This document shows, one piece after another, positions 51,763-60,223 of a stretch of DNA of 64,000 nt. Each line of letters opens with the position of its first letter. Position 1 is the first letter of the stretch. Below the pieces are notes generated by a model. That model did no database searches, was not told where the DNA came from, and worked only from the letters and a program-made list of their open reading frames with translations. The stretch spans positions 18,675-82,674 of the forward strand of contig NZ_BMRO01000009.1 in NCBI RefSeq assembly GCF_014648675.1. The letters run 5' to 3'. This stretch comes from Actinomadura livida (lineage in GTDB: Bacteria; Actinomycetota; Actinomycetes; Streptosporangiales; Streptosporangiaceae). The translations under genes and the position numbers were made by a program.

Positions 51763-51793
51763 AATGTAGGTTGACAGTCCGTCTGTGTCAACC
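51763..51793 (-). promoter_or_regulatory. Consensus leaderless promoter with overlapping operator
   Basis: On the minus strand TTGACA (51791-51786), 17-bp spacer, TACATT (51768-51763). The ATG lies 6 bases past the -10, so transcription would begin at the start codon. GGTTGACA/TGTCAACC (51769-51776 and 51786-51793) form an 8-bp inverted repeat with a 9-bp spacer over the promoter, and another TTGAC half-site follows near 51798. Confidence 0.75.
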
Positions 51794-51814
51794 GATGTTG
51801 ACGCAGGGCGGGAT

Positions 51815-52831
51815 TCAGCGGACGGTCACCAGGGTGGTGAGAAGGTCGTCCAGGGTGATCATCCCGGCGATGCCGCCGTCCGAGGCCACGGCGAGGGCGA
51901 GGTGGCTGTGGTGCGCCTTCAGCGTGGCGACGGCCTCGCCGACCGGCGTCCCCACCGGAATCGCCGGCACCGGGTGCGACAGGGCCCGCGCCGTCGTGTC
52001 GAGACCGCGCGCGCGGGCCAGGTAGGCGTCCCGGACGTGCACCATGCGGGCGGCCCGCCTGCCGGAGCCCCGCAGCATCATGCGGAGCCGGCCGGTGCGG
52101 GCGGCGGTGTCGATGATCTCCTGCGGCGTCGCCGCCGCGGAGACCGCCACGATCTGCGCGACGGGGACGACCAGCCCGGCCAGCGGGGCGCGCGGTGCGT
52201 CCAGCGCGGTGGTGAGCAGCGTCAGCTCGGTGTCCTGGATGAGCCCGAGCCGCCGGGACTCCTCCGCGATGCTGCGCAGCTGCTCCGGCGTGCGCGCCAC
52301 CTCCCGCGAGCCGGCCGGCTGCACCCCGACCGCGCGCAGCATCAGGTTCGTCGAGCCGTTCAGGAGGGCCAGCACCGGGCGGGCCGCGGTGACGAACGCA
52401 CGGAACGGCAGCGCCAGCACGGTCGCCGAGCGCTCCGGGTACGTGATCGCCCACGACTTGGGCGCCATCTCGCCGACGACCATGTGCAGGAACGTCACGA
52501 ACGCGAGCGCGAGGACGAACGCGGCCGCGTGCGCCGCGCCCTCCGGCAGCCCGAGCGCGTGGATCGGCGGCGTGAGCGTCGCGGCGAACACCGGCTCGGA
52601 GACCAGGCCGAGGCCGAGGGAGCACATCGTGATGCCGAGCTGCGCCCCGGCGAGGGTCAGCGACAGCTCGTCGATCCCGGCGATCGCTGCGCCGGCGGCC
52701 CGCCCGCCGCGCGCGGCGGTCTGCTCCAGGCGGGAACGCCTGGCGGCCACCAGCGCGAACTCGGTCGCGACGAAGAACCCGTTGCCGATCAGGAGGGCCA
52801 CGGTGACGAGAGCGCCGAGGACGGGGCTCAC
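51815..52831 (-). CDS. CNNM/DUF21 membrane protein with CBS pair, short form
   Basis: 338 residues from GTG 52831. DUF21 transmembrane domain (LVTVALLIGNGFFVATEFAL; LAGAQLGITMCSLGLGLVSEP; FLHMVVGEMAPKSWAI), then a CBS pair (VVPVAQIVAVSAAATPQEII; HPVPAIPVGTPVGEA; GIAGMITLDDLLTTL). It lacks the CorC_HlyC domain of its neighbour. Probably a magnesium/divalent cation transport regulator acting as a heterodimer with the upstream paralogue, whose stop it overlaps by 4 bp. Confidence 0.88.
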   Translation of the reverse strand: MSPVLGALVTVALLIGNGFFVATEFALVAARRSRLEQTAARGGRAAGAAIAGIDELSLTLAGAQLGITMCSLGLGLVSEPVFAATLTPPIHALGLPEGAAHAAAFVLALAFVTFLHMVVGEMAPKSWAITYPERSATVLALPFRAFVTAARPVLALLNGSTNLMLRAVGVQPAGSREVARTPEQLRSIAEESRRLGLIQDTELTLLTTALDAPRAPLAGLVVPVAQIVAVSAAATPQEIIDTAARTGRLRMMLRGSGRRAARMVHVRDAYLARARGLDTTARALSHPVPAIPVGTPVGEAVATLKAHHSHLALAVASDGGIAGMITLDDLLTTLVTVR

Positions 52832-54153
52832 CGGTCCGCCTCCACGGTGCGGATGCGGATCAGCTCCGGCACGTGCCGGTGGATCGTCAGGACCTCCACC
52901 ACGGCGGTGCGGGGCGGCTCGTCCAGCCGCGTCGGGGGGAGGTCGACGGTGACCACGTCGCCGGGCTCGGCGACCCGGCCGAGCCGCTTCAGCAGCAGGC
53001 CCGCGACGGTCTCGTAGTCGCCGTCCGGCAGTTCGATCCCGGTCTCGTGGGCGACCTCGTCCATCCGCAGCCCGGCGTCGGTCGTCCACCAGTCGCCGGT
53101 GCGGATCGCGAGGTCGTCGTCGGGCTCGTTCTCGTCGGCGATCTCCCCGACCAGCTCCTCGGTGACGTCCTCCCACGTGACGATCCCGGCGAAGCCGCCG
53201 TACTCGTCCACCACGCAGGCCATCGGCGCATCGGCGTCCTCCAGCCGACGCACCACCTCCGGCAGCGGCAGGGAGGACGGCAGCAGCAGCGGCGCCTGCG
53301 CGATGTCGCGGACCTCGGTGCGCGCGATGTCGTCCGGGCCGAGCAGGACCAGCTCCTCCAGCCCGACGACCCCGACGAGGTCGTCGACGCCCGCGCCGAC
53401 GACGGGATAGCGCGAGTGCCCGCTCGCGGCGATGACGTCGGTCAGCTCGTCGGCGGAGGCCGACGCGGGGACGGTCACCACGTCCACGCGCGGGATCATC
53501 ACCTCCTCGGCGTCCCGCTCGGCGAACGTCAGCGCCCGCTCCAGCAGGTCGGCGTGGTCCTCCTGGAACCGCTCGCCGGACTCGCCGATCATGCGTCCGA
53601 GCTCCGCCAGCGTCGCGCCGTGATGTAGCTCCTCCACCGGCTCGATGCCCACCGCGCGGACGAGCCGGTTCGCGGCCGCGTCGAACAGCCTGATCAGCGG
53701 CCCCGCGACCGCCAGGTAGACGAGGGTGGACGCGGCCAGCGCGCGGGCCAGGCTGTCCGCCCTGGCCAATGCGAGGTTCTTGGGGAACAGCTCGCCCAGC
53801 ACCATCTGTACCACCGTCGCCAGCGCGAACCCGAGCGCCACCGCCACGGTCCCCGTCGCCGCGTCCGGCACCCCGGCCGCGCCCAGCGCCGGGGCGATCA
53901 GGTCGGCCAGCGCCGGCTTGGCGATGAAGCCCACCACGAGCGCGGTGACGGTGATGCCGAGCTGGGCGCCCGACAGCATGAACGACAGCCGTCCCATCAC
54001 CCGCAGCGCCCGCGCCGCCGCCCGGTCGCCCTCCGCCGCCCGCTGGTCGAGGGCGGGCCGGTCCGCGGTGACGTACGCGAACTCCTGCGCCACGAAGTAC
54101 CCGGTCGCGACGGTCAGCAGCAGGACGGCCAGCAGCCCGAGCGCGGCGGTCAC
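52828..54153 (-). CDS. CNNM/hemolysin-C family membrane protein, full-length
   Basis: 441 residues. DUF21 domain (LLTVATGYFVAQEFAYVTAD; LSGAQLGITVTALVVGFIAKP; VQMVLGELFPKNLALA), CBS pair (MIPRVDVVTVPASASADEL; MACVVDEYGGFAGIVTWEDV) and C-terminal CorC_HlyC transporter-associated domain (GDYETVAGLLLKRLGRVAEPGD). Related to Mg2+ efflux/homeostasis proteins. Forms an operon with the shorter paralogue. Confidence 0.92.
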   Translation of the reverse strand: MTAALGLLAVLLLTVATGYFVAQEFAYVTADRPALDQRAAEGDRAAARALRVMGRLSFMLSGAQLGITVTALVVGFIAKPALADLIAPALGAAGVPDAATGTVAVALGFALATVVQMVLGELFPKNLALARADSLARALAASTLVYLAVAGPLIRLFDAAANRLVRAVGIEPVEELHHGATLAELGRMIGESGERFQEDHADLLERALTFAERDAEEVMIPRVDVVTVPASASADELTDVIAASGHSRYPVVGAGVDDLVGVVGLEELVLLGPDDIARTEVRDIAQAPLLLPSSLPLPEVVRRLEDADAPMACVVDEYGGFAGIVTWEDVTEELVGEIADENEPDDDLAIRTGDWWTTDAGLRMDEVAHETGIELPDGDYETVAGLLLKRLGRVAEPGDVVTVDLPPTRLDEPPRTAVVEVLTIHRHVPELIRIRTVEADR

Positions 54154-54328
54154 CCGGCCCTCCCTCCCCGGCCCGTCATGTCCGAGATCTCCTTACCCCG
54201 TCGGCGCCTTCTTCCCCGGATCATGGACGGTTATCGGGCGCTCCGCGTGGAAGGAACCCTGGACGGGAGCCGCTCGGGCGCCGCCCGCCCGGGCGGCGGC
54301 CCGCGGCCGGGAGTGCGAGGGGGCGCCG

Positions 54329-55288
54329 ATGCCCAGACCGTTCGCGTCGTCCGCAGATCTGGGCGACAAGGAGCAGACGCTGGAGGTCCTGGCCGACGGG
54401 GTCTACGCGCTCACCGCCGAGGGGGACCCGAACGTCGGCGCCGTCGAGGGCGAGGACTTCCTCGTGTGCTTCGAGGCGCTCGCCACGCCCGCGGCCGCCC
54501 GGGACTGGCTGGCCGTCCTGCGCGCGCACACCGACAAGCCGATCCGGTACCTGGTCCTGTCGCACTACCACGCCGTCCGGACGCTCGGCGCGAGCGCGTT
54601 CGGCGCCCCGGTGGTCATAGCGCACGACCTGACCCGGTCGCTGATCGCCGAGCGCGGCGAGCAGGACTGGGAGTCGGAGTTCGCCCGGATGCCCCGGCTC
54701 TTCAAGGACCCGTCCGGCATCCCCGGCCTCACCTGGCCCTCGGTGACGTTCTCCAGCACGCTCACCATCGACCTCGGCGGCGACCGCGGCGACCTGGACC
54801 TGGCGTACTGCGGGCGCGGCCACACCGAGGGCGACATCGTGGCGTGGCTGCCCCGGCAGCGGATCCTGTTCGCCGGCGACCTCGTGGAGACGCAGGCCGC
54901 CCTCTACACCGGCGACGCGTTCCACCGCGAGTGGGCGTCCCGGACGCTGGACCACGTGCACTCGTTCGGCGCCGAGACCCTCGTCGGCGGGCGGGGCGCC
55001 GTCGCGCACGGCCGCGCGGCCGTGGACGCCGCCATCGGGCAGACCCGCGACTTCCTGGAGACGATGATCCGCGAGACCGGCCGCGTCCGGGACGGCGGCG
55101 GCACGCTCAAGGACGCCTTCGCCGCCGTGCACGCCGCGCTGGCGCCCGCCTACGGCCGCTGGCCGATCTTCGAGCACTGCCTGCCGTTCGACGTCTCCCG
55201 CCTGTGGGACGAGCTGGACGGCGTCGAGCGCCCCCGGATCTGGACCGCCGACCGGGACCGCGAGGTCTGGGCGCAGCTCCAAGGCTGA
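54329..55288 (+). CDS. MBL-fold hydrolase with degenerate metal motif
   Basis: 319 residues from ATG 54329. Metallo-beta-lactamase fold. The metal motif HxHxDH is HYHAVR (79-84): the first two His remain, Asp and third His are lost; later GRGHTEGDIV and LFAGDLVE are intact. The same HYHAVR variant is, to my memory, shared by a known MBL subfamily, so this is not random decay. Substrate unknown. Divergent from the CNNM operon by 175 bp. Confidence 0.8.
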   Translation: MPRPFASSADLGDKEQTLEVLADGVYALTAEGDPNVGAVEGEDFLVCFEALATPAAARDWLAVLRAHTDKPIRYLVLSHYHAVRTLGASAFGAPVVIAHDLTRSLIAERGEQDWESEFARMPRLFKDPSGIPGLTWPSVTFSSTLTIDLGGDRGDLDLAYCGRGHTEGDIVAWLPRQRILFAGDLVETQAALYTGDAFHREWASRTLDHVHSFGAETLVGGRGAVAHGRAAVDAAIGQTRDFLETMIRETGRVRDGGGTLKDAFAAVHAALAPAYGRWPIFEHCLPFDVSRLWDELDGVERPRIWTADRDREVWAQLQG

Positions 55289-55306
55289 GCAGGCGGCCGA
55301 GACCCG

Positions 55307-57190
55307 TCAGTCCTCTGCGAGGACGATGACGCGGTCGTCGGCCGCCAGCGTGAGCGGCGCCCGCTTGTCCGGGTTGAGCACCACCCCGTAGCCGGGCGGC
55401 TCGTGGAAGCGCTCGGTCCGCCGGTAGCCGAGCGCGACCTCCCCGCGCCGCCGCGCCGACTCCATGAGCGTGGCGAAGTCGGCCTCCTCGCCCGGTGCGA
55501 GGTAGTCGCAGGCGGGCTTCAGGTAGATCTCCGAACCGGCCGGGTCGAGCAGGTCGACGAACACGTCGTACAGGTAGCGGTTCTCGCTGAGCTGGGTCAG
55601 CATCAGGCTGATCAGCTTCTCGCTGACCACGAAGTCGTCGGCCTTGGTGACCTGAGCGATCTCGCGGTTGGCGTCGTCGTTGATCTCGCTGACGATCGAG
55701 AACGGGTCGCCCAGGGCGTCCTCCATGTCGCGCAGGTGCAGCAGCGTCACCAGCGTGCGGGCGTCGGCGTGCTCGTGGTCGACGCCCTCCTCGGACAGCA
55801 CGATGATGTGCTGGTAGGAGCCGATGTCGAGGGATTCCAAGGACGGCCGCTCGGTCGGCTCGGCCCGGACGAAGTCGACCGCGAGGTTGTCGCGCGGGCG
55901 CAGCCGGGCGGTCGGGTCCTCCCGCGGGGCCGCGACCGTCAGGGCCGACTCCGGGGCGAGGAACTCGTCCAGCAGCTCGATGATCTTCGGGGCGCGGTGG
56001 TTCCAGCCGAGCATCAGCGTGCGCTCGGGCACCGGCGGCCGCGGCACCGCCGTGGTGATCACCGATTCGCGGACCGGCGGGGCGGGCGCGGACGCGGACG
56101 CGAGCCGGATCATCAGGTCGTCCTCGGCCAGCACGATGACCTCGTCGTCGCCGCGGATCACGGTGTCCATCGGCGGGTTGAGCAGGACGGTCCCGTCCGC
56201 GCGCCGCAGCCCCGACGGGATGCCGAGCTCGTAGGCGGCCAGGGCCTCGCCGAACGTCACCCCGTCCAGGGCGGGCTCGCGCCGCATGTAGAACTCGTGG
56301 CCGGCGAAGTCGAGCAGGTCGGTGCAGACCTGCGACAGGCCCGACTGCCGGTGCGACTGGACGATCAGCCGGATCGCCATGTCGTCGGCGTCGATCACGT
56401 GCGCGTTCTCCCCGCCCGCGAGCCGGGCCGCGGGCAGGTTCGCCGAGTCGTGCACGGCGGCGACGACGTGCGGGCGGTGGCGCCCCCAGGTCCGGGAGCC
56501 GAGCGACAGCAGCACCTTGATGACCCGTGTGTCGGCGTCGTCGGTCTCCGGCGTGACGATCACGATGGAGCGGGCGGAGCCGGGGCTGACCAGCTCCACG
56601 TCCGCGATCTTCAGCGGGTCGCCGGTCCGGCACACGATGCGGGTGCGGCCGAGGTCGCCGACCCGGTCGCGGATCGCGTCCTCCATCTCCACCTTGTCGC
56701 GGTTGGCGAGGATCGCCACGCACGACCGGCGCTTGCTCTGGTTCGCCTCCACCAGCTCGCCGACCACGGTGAAGACCTGCTCGGACCAGCCGAGCAGGAC
56801 GGTGTGGCCGTGCTCGACGATCCGCGACCGGCCCTTGCGCAGTTCGGCGATCTTGCCTTCCAGCCCGGTGGTGATCACGCCGATCAGCGAGCTGACGATG
56901 AAGATCCCGCCGATCGTGGCGACCAGCATCAGCGCCAGGAACGGGCCGGTGCCGGTGTCGTCGCCCATGGTGCCGGGGTCGAGGGTGCGCAGCAGGCTGC
57001 GCCAGACCAGGCCGGGCCACTCTCCGTTGTCGGCGCTGTCGCGCGGCGCGATGACGACCGCCGCGGTGGCCACCACGACCACCAGCGCCGCCGACGCCAG
57101 GCCGAGCCAGCCGATGAGCGCGGGCGTTCCCTTCGACATGGTCCTGTCGAACCAGTACCGGACCCGGTCCCATCGCGTCGCGCGTCTCAA
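55307..57190 (-). CDS. CASTOR/POLLUX-like ion channel with RCK domains
   Basis: 627 residues. Two TM segments (GLASAALVVVVATAAVVIAP; LALMLVATIGGIFIVSSLIG) flank a pore-like loop, then HTVLLGWSEQVFTVVGELVEAN opens the first RCK/TrkA-N domain and TLMLGWNHRAPKIIELLDEF a second; EIYLKPACDYLAPGE near the end is typical of the CASTOR/POLLUX/SYM8 family. Plant relatives are nuclear cation channels; the bacterial role is unknown, probably K+ or Ca2+-gated transport. Confidence 0.88.
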   Translation of the reverse strand: MRRATRWDRVRYWFDRTMSKGTPALIGWLGLASAALVVVVATAAVVIAPRDSADNGEWPGLVWRSLLRTLDPGTMGDDTGTGPFLALMLVATIGGIFIVSSLIGVITTGLEGKIAELRKGRSRIVEHGHTVLLGWSEQVFTVVGELVEANQSKRRSCVAILANRDKVEMEDAIRDRVGDLGRTRIVCRTGDPLKIADVELVSPGSARSIVIVTPETDDADTRVIKVLLSLGSRTWGRHRPHVVAAVHDSANLPAARLAGGENAHVIDADDMAIRLIVQSHRQSGLSQVCTDLLDFAGHEFYMRREPALDGVTFGEALAAYELGIPSGLRRADGTVLLNPPMDTVIRGDDEVIVLAEDDLMIRLASASAPAPPVRESVITTAVPRPPVPERTLMLGWNHRAPKIIELLDEFLAPESALTVAAPREDPTARLRPRDNLAVDFVRAEPTERPSLESLDIGSYQHIIVLSEEGVDHEHADARTLVTLLHLRDMEDALGDPFSIVSEINDDANREIAQVTKADDFVVSEKLISLMLTQLSENRYLYDVFVDLLDPAGSEIYLKPACDYLAPGEEADFATLMESARRRGEVALGYRRTERFHEPPGYGVVLNPDKRAPLTLAADDRVIVLAED

Positions 57191-57354
57191 CGGTCTGCCC
57201 CCTCGGCCCGTTCCCCGGGCCTCAGCCTATTGTGTTGTCTCATACCAATTCCGGCATTCTCCCCGGGCCCGGGCGCGTTCGGCGCCGGGCGCTGCGGGGC
57301 GATCGGCGGCCCGCGAATGCCGTACCGAAAAGGCGATTTGCCCGCCTGCGCACC

Positions 57355-57398
57355 GCAAGGGGCCGGGGTGCGGAGAATTCCGCACCCCGGCCCCTTGC
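57355..57398 (-). terminator. 20-bp perfect stem-loop after lsr2
   Basis: 57355-57374 (GCAAGGGGCCGGGGTGCGGA) pairs perfectly with 57379-57398; loop GAAT. It lies 37 bp beyond the lsr2 stop on the minus strand and would insulate the channel gene from lsr2 transcription. Confidence 0.82.
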
Positions 57399-57434
57399 AA
57401 CCGTGCCGAACGCCGCCGGCCACGCGGCGGGCCG

Positions 57435-57764
57435 CTAGTGCGCGGCCTCGTACTGCTCGATCACATTGGCGGGGATACGGCCCCGCTCATTGACCTTGAT
57501 GCCGCGGCTCTTCGCCCACTCGCGAATCTCCGCGGAGCGCTCGCGGCTGCCCGCGGTCCGCGCGGCGCGGCCGCCGCGCCCGCTGGGCTTGCGCGCCTTC
57601 CGCGCGCCGGCCACGAACGGCTCCAGGCCGTCGCGCAGCTTGGCGGCGTTCTTCTTGCTCAGGTCGATCTCGTAACTGGTGCCATCGATGGAAAAGCTGA
57701 CGGTCTCGTCAGCCTCTCCGCCGTCGATGTCGTCCACGAGAAGGACTTCCACCTTCTGTGCCAT
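57435..57764 (-). CDS. lsr2: Nucleoid-associated protein Lsr2
   Basis: 109 residues. N-terminal dimerisation domain QKVEVLLVDDIDGGEADETV, basic linker (RKARKPSGRGGRAART) and C-terminal DNA-binding domain IREWAKSRGIKVNERGRIPANVIEQY with the AT-hook-like Arg94-Gly95-Arg96. Binds AT-rich minor grooves and silences foreign DNA. Follows a diverged paralogue by 17 bp. Confidence 0.96.
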   Translation of the reverse strand: MAQKVEVLLVDDIDGGEADETVSFSIDGTSYEIDLSKKNAAKLRDGLEPFVAGARKARKPSGRGGRAARTAGSRERSAEIREWAKSRGIKVNERGRIPANVIEQYEAAH

Positions 57765-57781
57765 GCGGGGACTCCCTCTAG

Positions 57782-58138
57782 CTATGCGTCCGGCTTGGCG
57801 TCCGGATGTGCCTCGATGAATGCAGCATAGACCTCATCCGATATCTTGCCACGTTCAGAGACTTCGATGTTACTTCGCAATGCCCACGCACGGACATCTC
57901 CGTTCGTGTAGCCCTTGATCTTCGCGGTGCGGGACTTGCGTCCCTTCCCCGCGGGCTTCACCTCGGCCGCGTTCTCGATGAAGGGCGCCAACGCGTCCAG
58001 CATCTCGTTCAGCCGCTTGAAGTTGTCATCGCTCAAGTCGATCGTGAACGTGCGGCCCAGGACTTCGAAGTCCCGCTTTGCGACATCGGCCCCTTCGGAG
58101 CCGTCGATGTCGTCCACCCTAATGACCTTCTCGGCCAT
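57782..58138 (-). CDS. Lsr2 paralogue with altered AT-hook
   Basis: 118 residues from ATG 58138. Same two-domain plan (EKVIRVDDIDGSEGADVAKR; GYTNGDVRAWALRSNIEVSER) but the DNA-reading loop is Arg-Gly-Lys (96-98) rather than Arg-Gly-Arg, the linker is less basic, and the composition is AT-richer than its neighbours. It may be a modulator that heterodimerises with Lsr2, or a transferred copy. Co-directional, 17 bp before lsr2. An upstream ATG at 58207 is less likely. Confidence 0.88.
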   Translation of the reverse strand: MAEKVIRVDDIDGSEGADVAKRDFEVLGRTFTIDLSDDNFKRLNEMLDALAPFIENAAEVKPAGKGRKSRTAKIKGYTNGDVRAWALRSNIEVSERGKISDEVYAAFIEAHPDAKPDA

Positions 58139-58321
58139 GTGTACTCGGTGTTCCTTCCCCTCGCCTGCGCGGCGTCCCCGACCGTAGCGGATTCCAGGCC
58201 CCGGCATGGTGCGTAGACGCGCCGGTCGGCGGAACCCGAAGCCTCGATAGTGAAGCCGGAATGGCGCCGTATCGGACGGGGGTATCGAGCGGGGCTATCG
58301 GGCGCCGGTATCGGGCGGGGA

Positions 58322-59611
58322 TCAGGTGCCGTGCCGCTCGATCCAGGTGTGCAGGAGCAGCATCATCTCCAGCCGGATCGCCGGGTCCTCGATGTCGAAC
58401 CCGAACATGCCGTGGAGTTGCGCCAGCCGGTACCGGACCGTCTGCGGATGCACGCACAGGACCTCGGCGGCCCCCGTGGCGTTGAAGCCGTGCTTCATGC
58501 ACTCCAGGAGCGTCACCGCGAGCCGCAGGCCCTGCCGCGGCCCGGCCTCCTCCAGCGGGGCGAGCCGCCGGCCCGCGACGATCTCGGCGAGCGTGCCGCC
58601 CTCCCGAAGCAGCAGCTCGGGGAGATGCTCCTCGGCGCGGACGAGGACCCCGCCGCGGCGCGCGCCCCGCCCGCCGGCCCGGTTCCCCGGCCCGCCGCCC
58701 GCCCGGCCCCTACCGGGAACGGCGGGTGCCAGCTCCAGAGCGCGCCGCGCCCACAGCAGCGACGTCCCAGCGCGGTCGACCGGGACCGACGGGCCGATCG
58801 CGCCGGTCCAGCCGGCGAGCGTCGCCGCCAGCTCCTCCATCCGGCCGGGGCCGTCCGGGTCGGGCACGATCAGGCAGGGCCGGCCGTGGTCGAGCCCGGT
58901 CAGCAGCGACGGCGGCAGCCCGGCCGGGCCCTCGCCCCCGCTGCCCGGCCGCGGCCGCAGCACGAGCACCGCCATCCGCTTCGGCAGCGGCCACCCCGCG
59001 CGGGCGGACTGCTCGCGGACGGCCTCGGGCGGCGCCGGCGGATCCGACAGCAGCAGGGTCAGCAGCCGGCCGCGGCGCTGCTCGCGCTCCCCGGCCGCCT
59101 TCTCCCTGGCCCGCGAGTAGCCGTGCGCCGCCGCGGACGCCAGCACGTCCAGGTAGGCGAAGTTGGCCTCGGCGAGCAGGCTGATCAGCGTGCGGGGGCG
59201 GCCGAGCCGCTCGGCCTCGACGGCGAGGTGCCGCCAGGCGAGCCGCGACCCGATCCGCATCGCGTTCTGCAGGTGTTCGAGGCTGCGCCCCTCGACGGCC
59301 TCGCCGTAGCCCACGTCGAAGAAGACCTGGTACACCTCCTTCCAGGAGGCGTCGGGGTCGGCGATCATGTGCACGAAGTGCTCCATGGCGTGCGCGACGG
59401 CGGCCTCGGCGACCCGCGAGTACGCCCTGTCGCCCGGCCGGTCGTACTCGGGGACGTGCCGCAGCACGCCCCGGACCATGGGGCCGAGGAGGTCGGGGAG
59501 ATGGGGGCGCATCCACCGCGCCTCCTCCGGCGGGATGTCGCGCCACGGCTCCTCGGTCAGGCCGTCCAGGACGGAGGCCGCGGAGTGGGGGTCCTCATAC
59601 GCCGTCGCCAC
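58322..59611 (-). CDS. PucR/CdaR-family transcriptional regulator
   Basis: 429 residues. N-terminal helical sensor domain (HLPDLLGPMVRGVLRHVPEY; AMRIGSRLAWRHLAVEAERL), a degenerate GGDEF-like middle with a Gly/Arg-rich loop (RGRAGGGPGNRAGGRG), and the C-terminal PucR HTH (FNATGAAEVLCVHPQTVRYRL). Activator type often controlling neighbouring catabolic or specialised-metabolite genes. Divergent from the afsA-like operon over 612 bp, so it is a candidate regulator of it. Confidence 0.88.
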   Translation of the reverse strand: MATAYEDPHSAASVLDGLTEEPWRDIPPEEARWMRPHLPDLLGPMVRGVLRHVPEYDRPGDRAYSRVAEAAVAHAMEHFVHMIADPDASWKEVYQVFFDVGYGEAVEGRSLEHLQNAMRIGSRLAWRHLAVEAERLGRPRTLISLLAEANFAYLDVLASAAAHGYSRAREKAAGEREQRRGRLLTLLLSDPPAPPEAVREQSARAGWPLPKRMAVLVLRPRPGSGGEGPAGLPPSLLTGLDHGRPCLIVPDPDGPGRMEELAATLAGWTGAIGPSVPVDRAGTSLLWARRALELAPAVPGRGRAGGGPGNRAGGRGARRGGVLVRAEEHLPELLLREGGTLAEIVAGRRLAPLEEAGPRQGLRLAVTLLECMKHGFNATGAAEVLCVHPQTVRYRLAQLHGMFGFDIEDPAIRLEMMLLLHTWIERHGT

Positions 59612-59715
59612 GGGGCACCTCCTCGCCTGGGGACCGGTCGGGGGGCCGGTCGTCTCAACCTAGGCACGCCCTGTGATCCGCGACACTCACCGGTCTTTAG
59701 CCCGCGGGGCGGTGT

Positions 59716-59733
59716 TTGTCAGTCGCCTGACAA
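59716..59733. promoter_or_regulatory. 18-bp palindrome upstream of the PucR gene
   Basis: TTGTCAGTCGCCTGACAA, 7-bp perfect arms, 105 bp upstream of the PucR-type gene; TetR/GntR-like geometry. Confidence 0.55.
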
Positions 59734-59734
59734 G

Positions 59735-59761
59735 CCCGCGTCCCGGGGGGCGGGACGCGGG
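59735..59761. terminator. 10-bp-stem hairpin beside the palindrome
   Basis: CCCGCGTCCC (59735-59744) pairs with GGGACGCGGG (59752-59761). Terminator or attenuator; it immediately follows the 18-bp palindrome. Confidence 0.5.
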
Positions 59762-59822
59762 CTGACCGCATTCAGCCAATTAATTGTGGGCAAGGTCACA
59801 ACGGCCGCCGTTTCGGAGTGAC

Positions 59823-59889
59823 CGGACAATAGTTTGAAAATATATCTTGTCCGACCCGCGGCCAAAAGCTCCGCGCGGGGTGCGGACAA
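59823..59889. promoter_or_regulatory. CGGACAA half-sites in AT-rich promoter candidate
   Basis: CGGACAA at 59823-59829, its complement TTGTCCG at 59847-59853, and CGGACAA again at 59883-59889. The first two flank an AT-rich spacer with a -10-like TATATC. Confidence 0.45.
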
Positions 59890-60223
59890 ACGCGTTCCTA
59901 TCGATCTCCATTGCGGCCTCATGACGTGCGCGCTTCGCCCGGGCGCCCGGACGCCGCCGGACGGGGCGCGGCCCGCAAGTGGACGCTGACATGCGCTTTC
60001 CGGTCCGGGCGCCCCTGCACGGAGCGTGTTCGCCGGGTGCCGGGTTGCCGGTCTGGGCAGACTCCCGCGCCCTGGACTGCCCAGGAGTGCAGTTCAGCTG
60101 CGCGCATTCATGTAGCAAGATGACGGCCGTCCATCCGGTTTTTCCGCTCTTGTCGAGAAGCGCGTCCGGTGCCGTTTTCGGTGCCGGAGAGAAGCCGGGA
60201 TCCGGAAAATGAAGGGAGGGCGC

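Larger units (their letters stand above)
59612..60223. promoter_or_regulatory. 612-bp divergent regulatory region before the afsA-like operon
   Basis: No convincing gene. Contains TTGTCAG-tcgc-CTGACAA (59716-59733), a 10-bp-stem hairpin CCCGCGTCCC/GGGACGCGGG (59735-59761), CAATTAATTG (59777-59786), CGGACAA/TTGTCCG with 17-bp AT-rich spacer (59823-59853, spacer includes TATATC) and a further CGGACAA at 59883-59889. AT content is high between 59770 and 59850 compared with flanks. Confidence 0.6.
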
